Below, piece after piece: positions 16,665-23,381 of a stretch of DNA of 23,381 nt. The translations under genes and the position numbers were made by a program. The stretch's first letter is position 1. Each line of letters opens with the position of its first letter. The notes under the pieces were generated by a model that was not told the origin of the DNA, made no database searches, and saw only the letters and a program-made list of their open reading frames with translations. This DNA comes from CAYPCH01 sp964409165 (GTDB lineage: Bacteria > Bacillota > Clostridia > Acetivibrionales > Acetivibrionaceae): contig CAYPCH010000056.1 in the NCBI GenBank assembly GCA_964409165.1, positions 1 to 23,381 on the forward strand. Direction: 5' to 3'.

Positions 16665-16705
16665 TCACGAAAATGATTCTACATTGAAAAAATTAATTTT
16701 CGTGA
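16665..16705 (-). promoter_or_regulatory. Leader hairpin upstream of the GH26 gene
   Basis: TCACGAAAAT and ATTTTCGTGA form a perfect 10-bp stem around a 21-base A/T-rich loop. It ends about 34 bases before the GH26 start codon and so is probably in its 5' leader. It may stabilise the mRNA or bind a regulator. No T-tract follows, so it is not a terminator. Confidence 0.5.
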
Positions 16706-16720
16706 TGTTGCATTAAGGAA

Positions 16721-16756
16721 ATTGAAGTGCGATGTAAAATCTTTATCGCATTCAAT
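16721..16756 (+). promoter_or_regulatory. GCGAT dyad element upstream of the GH26 gene
   Basis: ATTGAA-gt-GCGAT-N11-ATCGC-a-TTCAAT. The N11 spacer is identical to that of the copy at 6612-6647. The element reads on the plus strand, opposite to GH26 transcription. It lies 90-125 bp upstream of the GH26 start codon, in the divergent region before the DUF421 cluster. Confidence 0.5.
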
Positions 16757-16933
16757 ATATATTAAAAAATTTGTTTTTCTTTATGTTTAGTTAAACTTAC
16801 TCTTATCATCTCTTATATAATTCAAATAAGCGGTTAATGGGCTTTATCATAGAAAAGTAAATAGAGTGGAACGAAATATGTCTATAAAACATATAGAATA
16901 AGAACTTCACAATCCAGATTTTTTGATGGGTTT

Positions 16934-17185
16934 ATGCTACCTTTTCAACTTGTACTTTTCTCTGCAATAACAGTTTTATTTGTTATAAAGTATTTTTTTA
17001 TTGCTTTGCATCCCCCCGTAAAAAAAGATATAATTATACTTTCATTTTACTACATTTTCGCATGCCTTACAATTAGTTTATTCGTCATTTTAGTTTCCTT
17101 AATAATTAGTTTTAGTATCAATTTCAATATCAGCATATTAATTATTGCAATTACATATGTTTTAATTTGCCAAAAACACATATAA
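16934..17185 (+). CDS. Possible small membrane protein, doubtful
   Basis: An 83-aa ORF that is almost wholly hydrophobic, with perhaps three membrane segments split by ALHPPVKKD. I do not recognise it. Only a weak GATGGG lies before the ATG, and the surrounding DNA is very AT-rich, which favours chance hydrophobic ORFs. In its favour, it is in line with and about 100 bp ahead of the DUF421 gene. A separate promoter candidate (17189-17216) suggests the two are not one unit. Confidence 0.3.
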   Translation: MLPFQLVLFSAITVLFVIKYFFIALHPPVKKDIIILSFYYIFACLTISLFVILVSLIISFSINFNISILIIAITYVLICQKHI

Positions 17186-17188
17186 TAT

Positions 17189-17216
17189 TTGACCTGCATA
17201 TTTTAACATTTACATT
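17189..17216 (+). promoter_or_regulatory. Candidate vegetative promoter of the DUF421 gene
   Basis: TTGACC, a 16-base spacer and TACATT form a fair sigma-A-like pair about 75 bp upstream of the TTG start at 17292. Confidence 0.4.
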
Positions 17217-17291
17217 ATCTAATAAATCCGACACATGTGGAAATAATATTGTATTGGTATTTGATTCTCATTTGCTTAGGAGGGTGTTTTT

Positions 17292-18005
17292 TTGCCAATT
17301 ACTGTAGTTGTTATTATACGGTCAACAATTTCGTTTTTTATGCTATTGTTTCTTGTCCGTCTAATGGGTAAGCAACAGGTCGCCCAATTGACTTTTTTTG
17401 ATTATGTTGTAGGAATCACCATCGGCTCTATCGCATCAACCCTCTCTGTGCAAGTGAACGAGAATACTCTAGCCACCCTTGTAGGGATGGTCACATGGAC
17501 AACCTTAGCTATTTTATTGGCAGTGTTGGGAATGAAAAGCGTATGGGTGCGCAATGTTTCGGGTGGGAAAGCAACCGTTGTCGTCCAAAATGGAAAAATA
17601 CTTGAAAATAACCTGAAACGTATTCGTATACCAATAGATGAATTAAATTCAGAGCTTCGAACCCAAGGAGTATTTAATCTATCAGACGTAGAATTTGCTA
17701 TGTTTGAACCCGGAGGTAAAATCAGTGTACAAAAAAAATCTCAAAAGCAACCATTAACTCCAGGTGATTTAAATATCCCTACCGAGTACGACGGACTGCC
17801 AACAAATTTGATAATTGACGGCAAAGTCCTGATTGATGCTCTACATTCGTTAAGCCTTTCAAAGGCGTGGCTATATCATCAGTTGGGAAAACAAAACATA
17901 CATGATGCTTTCGAGGTTTCGTTAGCTCAGTTGGATACGAAAGGAAATTTGTATGTTGATCTAAAGGGTGACAACCCCTACTATATAATTCCAACAACCA
18001 ACTGA
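17292..18005 (+). CDS. DUF421 (YetF/YcaP-like) membrane protein
   Basis: A 237-aa membrane protein. Two or three N-terminal helices carry the family pattern LVRLMGKQQVAQLTFFDYVVGITIGSIA (split here as LVRLMGKQQVAQLT and FFDYVVGITIGSIA) and are followed by a cytoplasmic C-terminal domain with GGKATVVVQNGKILE, LRTQGVFNLSDVEFAMFEPGG and LIIDGKVLIDAL. Family members occur in spore-forming Firmicutes, and some take part in spore germination or stress responses. The biochemical function is not established. The start is TTG: AGGAGGG lies 7 bases upstream and no ATG is near. It is followed 23 bp later by the lipoprotein gene, an arrangement common for DUF421 with DUF4363 in clostridia, so they are probably one operon. 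Confidence 0.85.
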   Translation: MPITVVVIIRSTISFFMLLFLVRLMGKQQVAQLTFFDYVVGITIGSIASTLSVQVNENTLATLVGMVTWTTLAILLAVLGMKSVWVRNVSGGKATVVVQNGKILENNLKRIRIPIDELNSELRTQGVFNLSDVEFAMFEPGGKISVQKKSQKQPLTPGDLNIPTEYDGLPTNLIIDGKVLIDALHSLSLSKAWLYHQLGKQNIHDAFEVSLAQLDTKGNLYVDLKGDNPYYIIPTTN

Positions 18006-18028
18006 ATTTTGAGGAGGGATAGTTTTTG

Positions 18029-18385
18029 ATGAAAAAAACCTTTTATTTGATACTAATTGCAGTTGTTTTATTATTTACCTGCTCCTGTGCACTCCTTCAA
18101 AAACCAATAGATAATCGAACCGGATTTTCAAATCATCTCAAGCAAACTGAAAACAATATCCGGAGTGAAGAATGGGAAAAAGCAAAATCAAGTCTTGATG
18201 AATGCATAAAAGCTTGGAAAAAGGTAAAACCATTGCTTCAAATAGATATTGACCATGATTATGTTAATAGTATGGAAGAAGATTTCATAAAGCTGGATGG
18301 CTACATTGATTGCAAGGAAAAAGCAGATTCTCTGGCAACAATACTATTGGTTGAGGATACTTGGAAGAATATCGGCTCATTATAA
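18029..18385 (+). CDS. Small lipoprotein, DUF4363-like
   Basis: A 118-aa protein with a lipoprotein-type signal (KKTFYLILIAVVLLFTCSC), the lipidated cysteine being the first or second of the pair (18 or 20). The mature part is charged and helical (HLKQTENNIRSEEWEKAKSSLDECIKAWKKVKPLL), with spaced aromatic and charged residues typical of DUF4363, a family often found after DUF421 genes. It should sit on the outer face of the membrane next to the DUF421 protein. GAGGAGGG lies 10 bases before the ATG at 18029. A TTG one codon earlier (18026) has 7-base spacing, like the DUF421 start, and is an equal alternative. Confidence 0.75.
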   Translation: MKKTFYLILIAVVLLFTCSCALLQKPIDNRTGFSNHLKQTENNIRSEEWEKAKSSLDECIKAWKKVKPLLQIDIDHDYVNSMEEDFIKLDGYIDCKEKADSLATILLVEDTWKNIGSL

Positions 18386-18691
18386 CACAACTTGTTGTTG
18401 CAGTAAATTGTTATTTTATTAAGTATCATTTACAGTTCTTTCAAAAAACGCAACCTTACAATTAAAGTCATTTGCCTGGCTATCTAATCTTGACTAATTA
18501 GCAGAAAATCAAATATAATCTTTATATAGCCACTTTTTTTATATAGCTACTTTTTATGTAGATAATTTTTATATAATTGCTTTTTGCATAGTTGCTTTTT
18601 ATATAGACATTTAGAGCTGTTTTTTATATAACTTATATGAAAGTCAGAAATATATGCAATTGAATTTTTTTGTTAAGGGGAGTTGTTTATA
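18386..18691. other. Intergenic region with T-tract tandem repeat
   Basis: This 306-bp, very AT-rich region lies upstream of the CE6 gene. No gene is seen. It contains the 15-bp-period repeat described at 18521-18635, and no canonical terminator for the lipoprotein gene was found. The ribosome binding site AAGGGGAG ends 9 bases before the ATG at 18692. Confidence 0.5.
18521..18635 (+). repeat. 15-bp-period T-tract tandem repeat
   Basis: Units begin at 18521, 18536, 18551, 18566, 18581 and 18596, exactly 15 bases apart. Typical units are TTTTTATATAGCTAC, TTTTTATGTAGATAA and TTTTTATATAATTGC. A degenerate 10-base piece and a last unit at 18621 (TTTTTATATAACTTA) follow. The T5 start is conserved and the tail is variable. 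The block ends 57 bp before the CE6 start codon. Confidence 0.7.
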
Positions 18692-19753
18692 ATGTCAAAA
18701 AAGTCAAATCTCTATTTGGGTGTTCTTTATTTTTTGTTAGTATCACTGTCACTATTTGTACCATCTGAAAAAGTATATGGCGAAAATTCCAATCCATCTA
18801 ATTACAAGGTATTTATACTTGCAGGTCAATCAAATATGGCAGGAGTGGGAATGAATCATGAACTTCCTACTAAATACCTTGATGTCCAGGAAAATGTCAA
18901 GATATATGCCGAAGGTACTGTTGAATCTTCTTTAAAAGGAGCATGGAGCCAGTTGCGTCCCGGATTCGGAAGCGGTTCCGGCTGTTTCGGTCCTGAATTG
19001 ACCTTTGGAAGAGATATGTCAGCAAAGTATCCTGACAGTCAAATTTTTCTGATTAAATGCGGATGGTCCGGAACATCATTACAGGGTGATTGGCGTCCCC
19101 CTAGTGCAGGCGGAACTACCGGCGCGCTTTATACGCACTTGGTGGCAACAGTTAATGAGGCGTTGGCAGCTCTTGATAAAAATATTGGATATGAGCTTTC
19201 AGGTATGTGCTGGATGCAGGGTGAATCCGATGCTTGCAACATATACCCTGCAAATGAATACGAAAGCAGCTTGACCGCCTTTATTAACGATGTCAGAAAA
19301 GAATTTCAAGCTCCTGCAATGCCGTTTATTATTGCAATGATTGATGATTCAGACGTATGGGTTGAAAATGCAATTGTAAGGCAAGCCGAAATCAACATTT
19401 CGGAAAATCTGCCACATATAGGCATATTTGATACAAAAGATTATGAAACAGACGGTACGCATTATAAAACACAAGGTATTCTGGATATGGGCTCTGATTT
19501 TGCAAAAACAATGATATCAATGTCAACTTCTTCAAAAATTGTATATGGAGATGTTAACGGTGATGGCGACTTTAATTCGACAGATTATGCTCAAATGAGA
19601 AGGTATTTGCTGGGATACTCTGACGGATTTACATATAGTGACTGGAAGACAGCAGCCGATGTTAACGGAGACGGAGATATAAATTCAAATGATTATGCTT
19701 TTATGAGAAGGCGAATTTTAGGAGTGATTGATAAGTTTCCGGTAGAGCAGTAG
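18692..19753 (+). CDS. Cellulosomal esterase, CE6/SASA type, with dockerin
   Basis: A 353-aa secreted enzyme. The signal peptide covers about 1-30 (ends VYG). The SGNH-fold esterase domain of the sialate O-acetylesterase/CE6 type spans about 37-280, with GQSNMAG holding the nucleophile (S47), GMCWMQGESDA in the middle, and the catalytic Asp-x-x-His in TDGTHY (D254, H257). A type I dockerin (286-353) follows; its first repeat is NSTD and its second NSND. CE6 members remove acetyl groups from xylan, so hemicellulose deacetylation is the likely role. The ATG at 18692 is chosen over TTG at 18683 because AAGGGGAG abuts the TTG but lies 9 bases before the ATG. The next gene begins 129 bp later, also a cellulosomal esterase, with no clear terminator between. 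Confidence 0.9.
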   Translation: MSKKSNLYLGVLYFLLVSLSLFVPSEKVYGENSNPSNYKVFILAGQSNMAGVGMNHELPTKYLDVQENVKIYAEGTVESSLKGAWSQLRPGFGSGSGCFGPELTFGRDMSAKYPDSQIFLIKCGWSGTSLQGDWRPPSAGGTTGALYTHLVATVNEALAALDKNIGYELSGMCWMQGESDACNIYPANEYESSLTAFINDVRKEFQAPAMPFIIAMIDDSDVWVENAIVRQAEINISENLPHIGIFDTKDYETDGTHYKTQGILDMGSDFAKTMISMSTSSKIVYGDVNGDGDFNSTDYAQMRRYLLGYSDGFTYSDWKTAADVNGDGDINSNDYAFMRRRILGVIDKFPVEQ

Positions 19754-19882
19754 ATTAGTCAGCATAAAATATATCTTCTGTCCTATTAAAAGGGTAAACG
19801 CAACATTTATTCCTTTGGAAAAAGCAACTTTGAATTGTTCAATTGTTAATTTACCGCTTATCATCGAAAGGGAGGAAAAGAA

Positions 19883-22405
19883 ATGAGGAAAAAGCTATCG
19901 GTATTATTTATTATTGAGTTTGTTTTGTTGCTGTTGGTTGGCAACTATTTCGCTGTCGATATAAATGCGGCGGCAGGAGATTACAAATTTGATTTTGGGG
20001 CAGGAAGTGTGCAGTCAGGTTATATCGGCGTTAATGCATCAACAGCCTATAACAAGAACCAAGGCTATGGTTTTAATACACCCTCAAATATGAAAAACGT
20101 TACAGCATCGGGTAGTGGCGTAGCAAGCGACGCTGTTGAATTTATTACATATGGTATAAAGAGTTCGAATACATTTAATGTGGATCTTCCAAATGGGCTT
20201 TATGAGATAAAAGTTACACTAGGAAATACATCAAGGGCAAGTGTCGCGGCAGAAGGCGTTTTGCAGTTAATAAACATGACCGGAAACTGTGCTGTGGATC
20301 AATTTCAAATACCCATCACCGACGGGCAACTAAATATACTTGTAACTGAAGGAAAAGCGGGTACTGCGTTTACGCTAAGTGCACTTGAAATAAAAAAGCT
20401 GTCTGATAATCCTGTTAGCAACAGAACCCTTTGGATTGGAGGAGATTCAACAGTTTGCAATTACTATCCATTGGACACGAACCCACAGGCTGGCTGGGGT
20501 CAGATGATGCCTGCTTTTGTAGACAAATCTGCCTTTCAGGTGCGAAATCTCGCTGCAAGCGGACAATGTGCAAGAGGTTTCCGTGATGATGGACAATTTG
20601 AAGCAATAATGAAATACATTAAACCAGGTGATGTATTTATACTACAGTTTGGCATCAATGATACAAATGCTAAAAACAATACAACTGAGGCACAATTCAA
20701 AGAAATAATGACTGATATGGTAAAACAGGTCAAAGCCAAGGGCGCAACCATGGTGTTATCAACTCCTCAGGGAAGGGCAACGGATTTCACAGGAAATGTT
20801 CACAGTTCAGTAAACCGATGGTATAGGGGTTCAACAGTGGCTGTAGCAAATGAACAGCAAGTAAGACTTTTGGATTTGAACGTTTTGAGTTCATCTTATT
20901 TTACTTCAATTGGAAGCAGTTCTACACTTTCACTCTATATGCCTAACGACTCTTTGCACCCTAACCGCGCAGGAGCAACAGAGCTTGCAAGAATTGTTGC
21001 CAACAACCTGAAAGATGTTTTAAACAATTCAACAACAGCTTCATCTACTCCCCTTTCAACTCCTTCAGCAACTCCTAATCAGTTTCTTATTTATGGTGAT
21101 CTGAATGAAAGCGGTAATGTCGATTCTACAGATTATGCCATAATGAAAAAATTTCTGCTCGGCACACTCACTTCTTTCTCAAATTCTAATGCTTACAAAG
21201 CTGGAGATGTAAATGGAGATGGGGAAATAAATTCAACGGATTATGCATTGATGAAGAGGTTTATTCTTTCAATTATAACTGAATTTCCGGCAACATCATC
21301 AACACCTGTTGTAAATGATACCTCAAAATATGAAGCAGAGGAAGCTATATTGTCGGAAGCAATAGTTGAGACTGTTAATGCGGGCTATAGCGGCAATGCC
21401 TATATCAATTATGATAACAAAGCAGGAAGTTATGTCGAATGGAGTGTTAACATATCAGAATGGGGAGAATACAGACTCTTGTACAGATATGCGAACGGCA
21501 CTTCAGTCAATAGACCAATGGAAATAAGGGTGAATGGAAATATTATTGCAAACAGTCATGATTTTAATACAACCGGAGAATGGACAACATGGTATGACAC
21601 ATATCTGATAACGAATCTCAATCCAGGTAAAAACATCATAAGGGCAACAGCCACTACTGCAAACGGGGGTCCTAATGTTGATTACCTGATTGTTTTACCA
21701 TCATCGGAGCCTATTGCAATAAATACTCCGGCACCAACACCTTACACCTCTCTTGAAAATAGTCCTGTTGTTTATTTGGCAGGAGATTCAACTGTCCAGA
21801 ACTATAATTCGTCATATTACCCCCAAGCTGGCTGGGGTCAGATGATATACAAATATTTTACCTCGGATGTTTCATTTGTCAACAAGGCAATTGGCGGTAG
21901 AAGTTCAAAAAACTTTGTACTCCAAGGAAGATTGGATGAAATTTTGAACATCATTCAACCACAGGATTATCTATTTATACAATTTGGTCATAATGATGCA
22001 TCAATAAACAATGCCGATCGGTATGCCGCTCCGTTTACCACATACAAAGAATACCTTGTAAAATACATTGATGGGGCACGTGCTAAAGGAGCAATACCGG
22101 TATTGATTACTCCTGTTGCCAGACTAAATTATAAAAACAATTCATTTGTTAATGATTTTCCTGATTATTGTACTGCTATGAAGCAGGTTGCCCAAGAAAA
22201 GAATTGTCTTATTATAGACCTTATGTCCAAAAGTTTGGATTACTATAAAACAATAGGCTACGATCAAACATACAAGCTATACATGGTGTCATCAAACGGA
22301 ACAGATTACACTCACTTTACAGAAGAAGGTGCATCACAGATTGCACGCATAGTAGCTACAGAGGTAAAGCAACTAAACATCGGTATATCAAAATACGTTA
22401 AGTAA
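19883..22405 (+). CDS. Double CE12 esterase with internal dockerin and CBM35
   Basis: An 840-aa secreted protein with a signal peptide at about 1-31. Order: N-terminal beta-sandwich of CE12 enzymes (33-172, starting YKFDFGAGSVQSGY); first GDSL/CE12 esterase (about 181-390; GGDSTV S189, FGINDTN, DSLH with D356 and H359); Ser/Thr/Pro linker; internal type I dockerin (404-470); CBM35-type module (about 481-613); and second CE12 esterase (about 628-835; AGDSTV S636, FGHNDA, DYTH with D808 and H811). Both active sites look complete. CE12 members deacetylate rhamnogalacturonan and xylan. From memory, C. thermocellum has a similar CE12-dockerin-CBM35-CE12 protein. GGGAGG lies about 8 bases before the ATG. 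The preceding CE6 gene may share its transcript. Confidence 0.9.
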   Translation: MRKKLSVLFIIEFVLLLLVGNYFAVDINAAAGDYKFDFGAGSVQSGYIGVNASTAYNKNQGYGFNTPSNMKNVTASGSGVASDAVEFITYGIKSSNTFNVDLPNGLYEIKVTLGNTSRASVAAEGVLQLINMTGNCAVDQFQIPITDGQLNILVTEGKAGTAFTLSALEIKKLSDNPVSNRTLWIGGDSTVCNYYPLDTNPQAGWGQMMPAFVDKSAFQVRNLAASGQCARGFRDDGQFEAIMKYIKPGDVFILQFGINDTNAKNNTTEAQFKEIMTDMVKQVKAKGATMVLSTPQGRATDFTGNVHSSVNRWYRGSTVAVANEQQVRLLDLNVLSSSYFTSIGSSSTLSLYMPNDSLHPNRAGATELARIVANNLKDVLNNSTTASSTPLSTPSATPNQFLIYGDLNESGNVDSTDYAIMKKFLLGTLTSFSNSNAYKAGDVNGDGEINSTDYALMKRFILSIITEFPATSSTPVVNDTSKYEAEEAILSEAIVETVNAGYSGNAYINYDNKAGSYVEWSVNISEWGEYRLLYRYANGTSVNRPMEIRVNGNIIANSHDFNTTGEWTTWYDTYLITNLNPGKNIIRATATTANGGPNVDYLIVLPSSEPIAINTPAPTPYTSLENSPVVYLAGDSTVQNYNSSYYPQAGWGQMIYKYFTSDVSFVNKAIGGRSSKNFVLQGRLDEILNIIQPQDYLFIQFGHNDASINNADRYAAPFTTYKEYLVKYIDGARAKGAIPVLITPVARLNYKNNSFVNDFPDYCTAMKQVAQEKNCLIIDLMSKSLDYYKTIGYDQTYKLYMVSSNGTDYTHFTEEGASQIARIVATEVKQLNIGISKYVK

Positions 22406-22421
22406 AGACAAGAGAACCGAC

Positions 22422-22435
22422 TTTGAGTTTCCCCA
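22422..22435. repeat. Solo inverted copy of the left-edge IS end
   Basis: TTTGAGTTTCCCCA is the exact reverse complement of 331-344. No transposase is attached. It lies 17 bp after the CE12 stop codon and 10 bp before the large palindrome. Confidence 0.5.
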
Positions 22436-22444
22436 TTTTTTAAT

Positions 22445-22709
22445 ATAGTGCTAAATGGTGCGGTTTGGATGGGGGCATGAAATGCAGAGGAATTCATTAG
22501 CGTTAAGACCCTTAGAGTTGGCATACGAAGAGAGCTTAGAAATTCCACGATTACGAACAGGATGTTCGTAAAACGTCCACATATACAAGGATGTTATGTC
22601 GGACGTGGTTCGTGGAATTTCTTAGCGAACGAGTATTGCCAACTCTTGGGTTAGCGTTGAATTCTGTAGCATTTCATGTCCACAGCCAAGCCAGACTATT
22701 TAGCACTAT
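22445..22709. repeat. 265-bp branched inverted-repeat element
   Basis: The outer arms ATAGTGCTAAATGGT (22445-22459) and ACTATTTAGCACTAT (22695-22709) pair with one mismatch. Nested pairs follow: CATGAAATGC region/GCATTTCATG; GAATTC/GAATTC; AGAGTTGGCA/TGCCAACTCT; AGAAATTCCACGA/TCGTGGAATTTCT. The centre splits into two hairpins, TTACGAACA-gga-TGTTCGTAA (22551-22571) and ACGTCC/GGACGT (22573-22606). There is no coding content. It is either a non-autonomous mobile element or a structured RNA. Confidence 0.7.
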
Positions 22710-22734
22710 GTGTCAAAGGACGGTTCCTTGTCAC
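22710..22734. repeat. REP-like hairpin next to the RAYT pseudogene
   Basis: GTGTCAAAGGA and TCCTTGTCAC form an imperfect stem. This type of sequence commonly borders RAYT/IS200-like transposase genes in Firmicutes (from memory). It lies 31 bp beyond the end of the pseudogene. Confidence 0.5.
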
Positions 22735-22765
22735 TTGTTTGCAATTATTTAAAACGGGAAATTTT

Positions 22766-23270
22766 TTATTTAATCATTTGATCACTTCCCCGATTGACTT
22801 TAAGCAATTCTGCTATCTGACCGTAAACTGTTTTCACAGATGTAAGCATCATAACTACTCCATTCATAATCCTACTCGTTCTTCACACTCCCTGCTTTAA
22901 CGGAACTTTTTGTATATATCTGACTGCTGCCAGTAGATGTTCATCTGAGTCTATTGTCTCACTTTTAAACCTGTCTTGAAACTGATACCCTATTCTTCCT
23001 TACTTTTTGTTAAAGTAATATGCATAACTAACTTCTGCTCTTTTCATCAATCTACTTACTTATATTTTCAGTTTTCTGCGTGATTAAAATATGTACCTGG
23101 TTGTCCATAAGGCTATAAGACAGTATTTGAAACTCTTCCTGATCTGCTTTATCCTTAATTGTTTCAAAAAACCTGGTTCTGTCTTCGTCATCAATAAATA
23201 TGTCCCTTTTTCGTTTCTGCGTATCATGATAAATTCCAGATTCATTAAGCAGTCTTGTTCTTCTTTTCAT
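22766..23270 (-). pseudogene. Broken REP-associated tyrosine transposase (RAYT, Y1/IS200-like)
   Basis: The N-terminal part, from MKRRTRLLNESGIYH (start 23270) to TENISK, matches the Y1_Tnp fold of RAYT proteins. The frame then shifts and resumes as RLMKRAEVSYAYYFNKK, stop, GRIGYQFQDRFKSETIDSD, EHLLAAVRYIQKVPLKQGV, stop, and a tail ending LKVNRGSDQMIK before TAA (22766-22768). There are thus at least one frameshift and two in-frame stops. The HUH motif is damaged: the usual NHVH reads NQVH. The stretch after GIYH is shortened (DTQKRKRDIF). It cannot be an active transposase. An upstream in-frame ATG at 23303 is less likely to have been the start. Confidence 0.8.
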
Positions 23271-23323
23271 TACGACCGCCTCATTCCTCTGAAATTTTAT
23301 CACATTACATTTGCATTTGTTGT

Positions 23324-23356
23324 GCCAGAGAAGAACGAAATCGCTAACGCGATGGC
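23324..23356. repeat. Hairpin beside the RAYT start
   Basis: ATCGC-TAAC-GCGAT (23340-23353), enclosed by GCCA (23324) and TGGC (23353), is followed on the plus strand by ATTTTT. It may be the other border hairpin of the RAYT unit or a weak terminator. The window ends 25 bases later. Confidence 0.35.
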
Positions 23357-23381
23357 ATTTTTATGGTATACTAAAGATAAA

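Noticed and set aside
18536..18612. Pentapeptide repeats encoded by the 15-bp tandem units
   Set aside because: A frame reading FYIAT, FYVDN, FYIIA is open only across the block. It meets a TAG at its end, has stops just upstream and has no start signal.
18521..18635. CRISPR-like array
   Set aside because: The period is only 15 bases, with no spacer of constant length and no cas genes. It is a simple degenerate tandem repeat.
22676..22900. 74-codon open frame on the plus strand
   Set aside because: It starts inside the large palindrome and continues antisense to the RAYT pseudogene. It has no ribosome binding site.

Overview
The window reads as a low-GC Gram-positive anaerobe of the cellulosome-forming clostridia (Acetivibrio / Clostridium thermocellum group). 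Five large secreted proteins, all with a signal peptide, end in or contain a type I dockerin with the duplicated calcium-loop/helix repeat and mostly 'NST' recognition residues. A GH26-CBM35 mannanase followed by a GH9 cellulase recalls, from memory, the manA-celT locus of C. thermocellum, but the exact species cannot be fixed from the sequence.

Layout. 1-327: C-terminus of a DDE transposase cut by the window edge. 525-6359, all on the minus strand: a Ca2+-type P-type ATPase, a SpeA-like fold-III decarboxylase, an MgtC-family membrane protein and an unrecognised 105-aa protein. 6683-11824 (+): a 1713-aa alpha-2-macroglobulin-like protein carrying a dockerin. 11825-12228: a dense block of hairpins, terminators and insertion-sequence ends between convergent genes. 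16631-12229 (-): GH26 mannanase, then a GH9-CBM3c cellulase, separated by a 135-bp inverted-repeat element. 16934-18385 (+): a doubtful small membrane ORF, a DUF421 (YetF-like) protein and a DUF4363-like lipoprotein. 18692-22405 (+): a CE6/SASA-type esterase and a double CE12 esterase with an internal dockerin and a CBM35. 22406-23381: mobile-element debris, namely a solo IS end, a 265-bp branched palindrome, a REP-like hairpin and a broken RAYT/IS200-like transposase.

How the genes fit together. The GH26, GH9, CE6 and CE12 proteins form a plausible cellulosomal set for mannan, cellulose, acetylated xylan and pectin. The dockerin-bearing macroglobulin is the odd member: it would be tethered to the same scaffold, where a protease-trapping or protective role is an inference. 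It lacks both the thioester cysteine and a lipobox. The minus-strand genes at the left are housekeeping or ion-homeostasis functions.

The most unusual non-coding features are: a modular family of palindromes with TCGAT-like loops that recur at gene ends; a shared dyad (ATTGAA-GCGAT-N11-ATCGC-TTCAAT) upstream of both the macroglobulin and the mannanase; matching terminal repeats on both sides of the GH9 gene; and a 15-bp-period T-tract repeat upstream of the CE6 gene. I saw no rRNA, tRNA, CRISPR array or replication origin.
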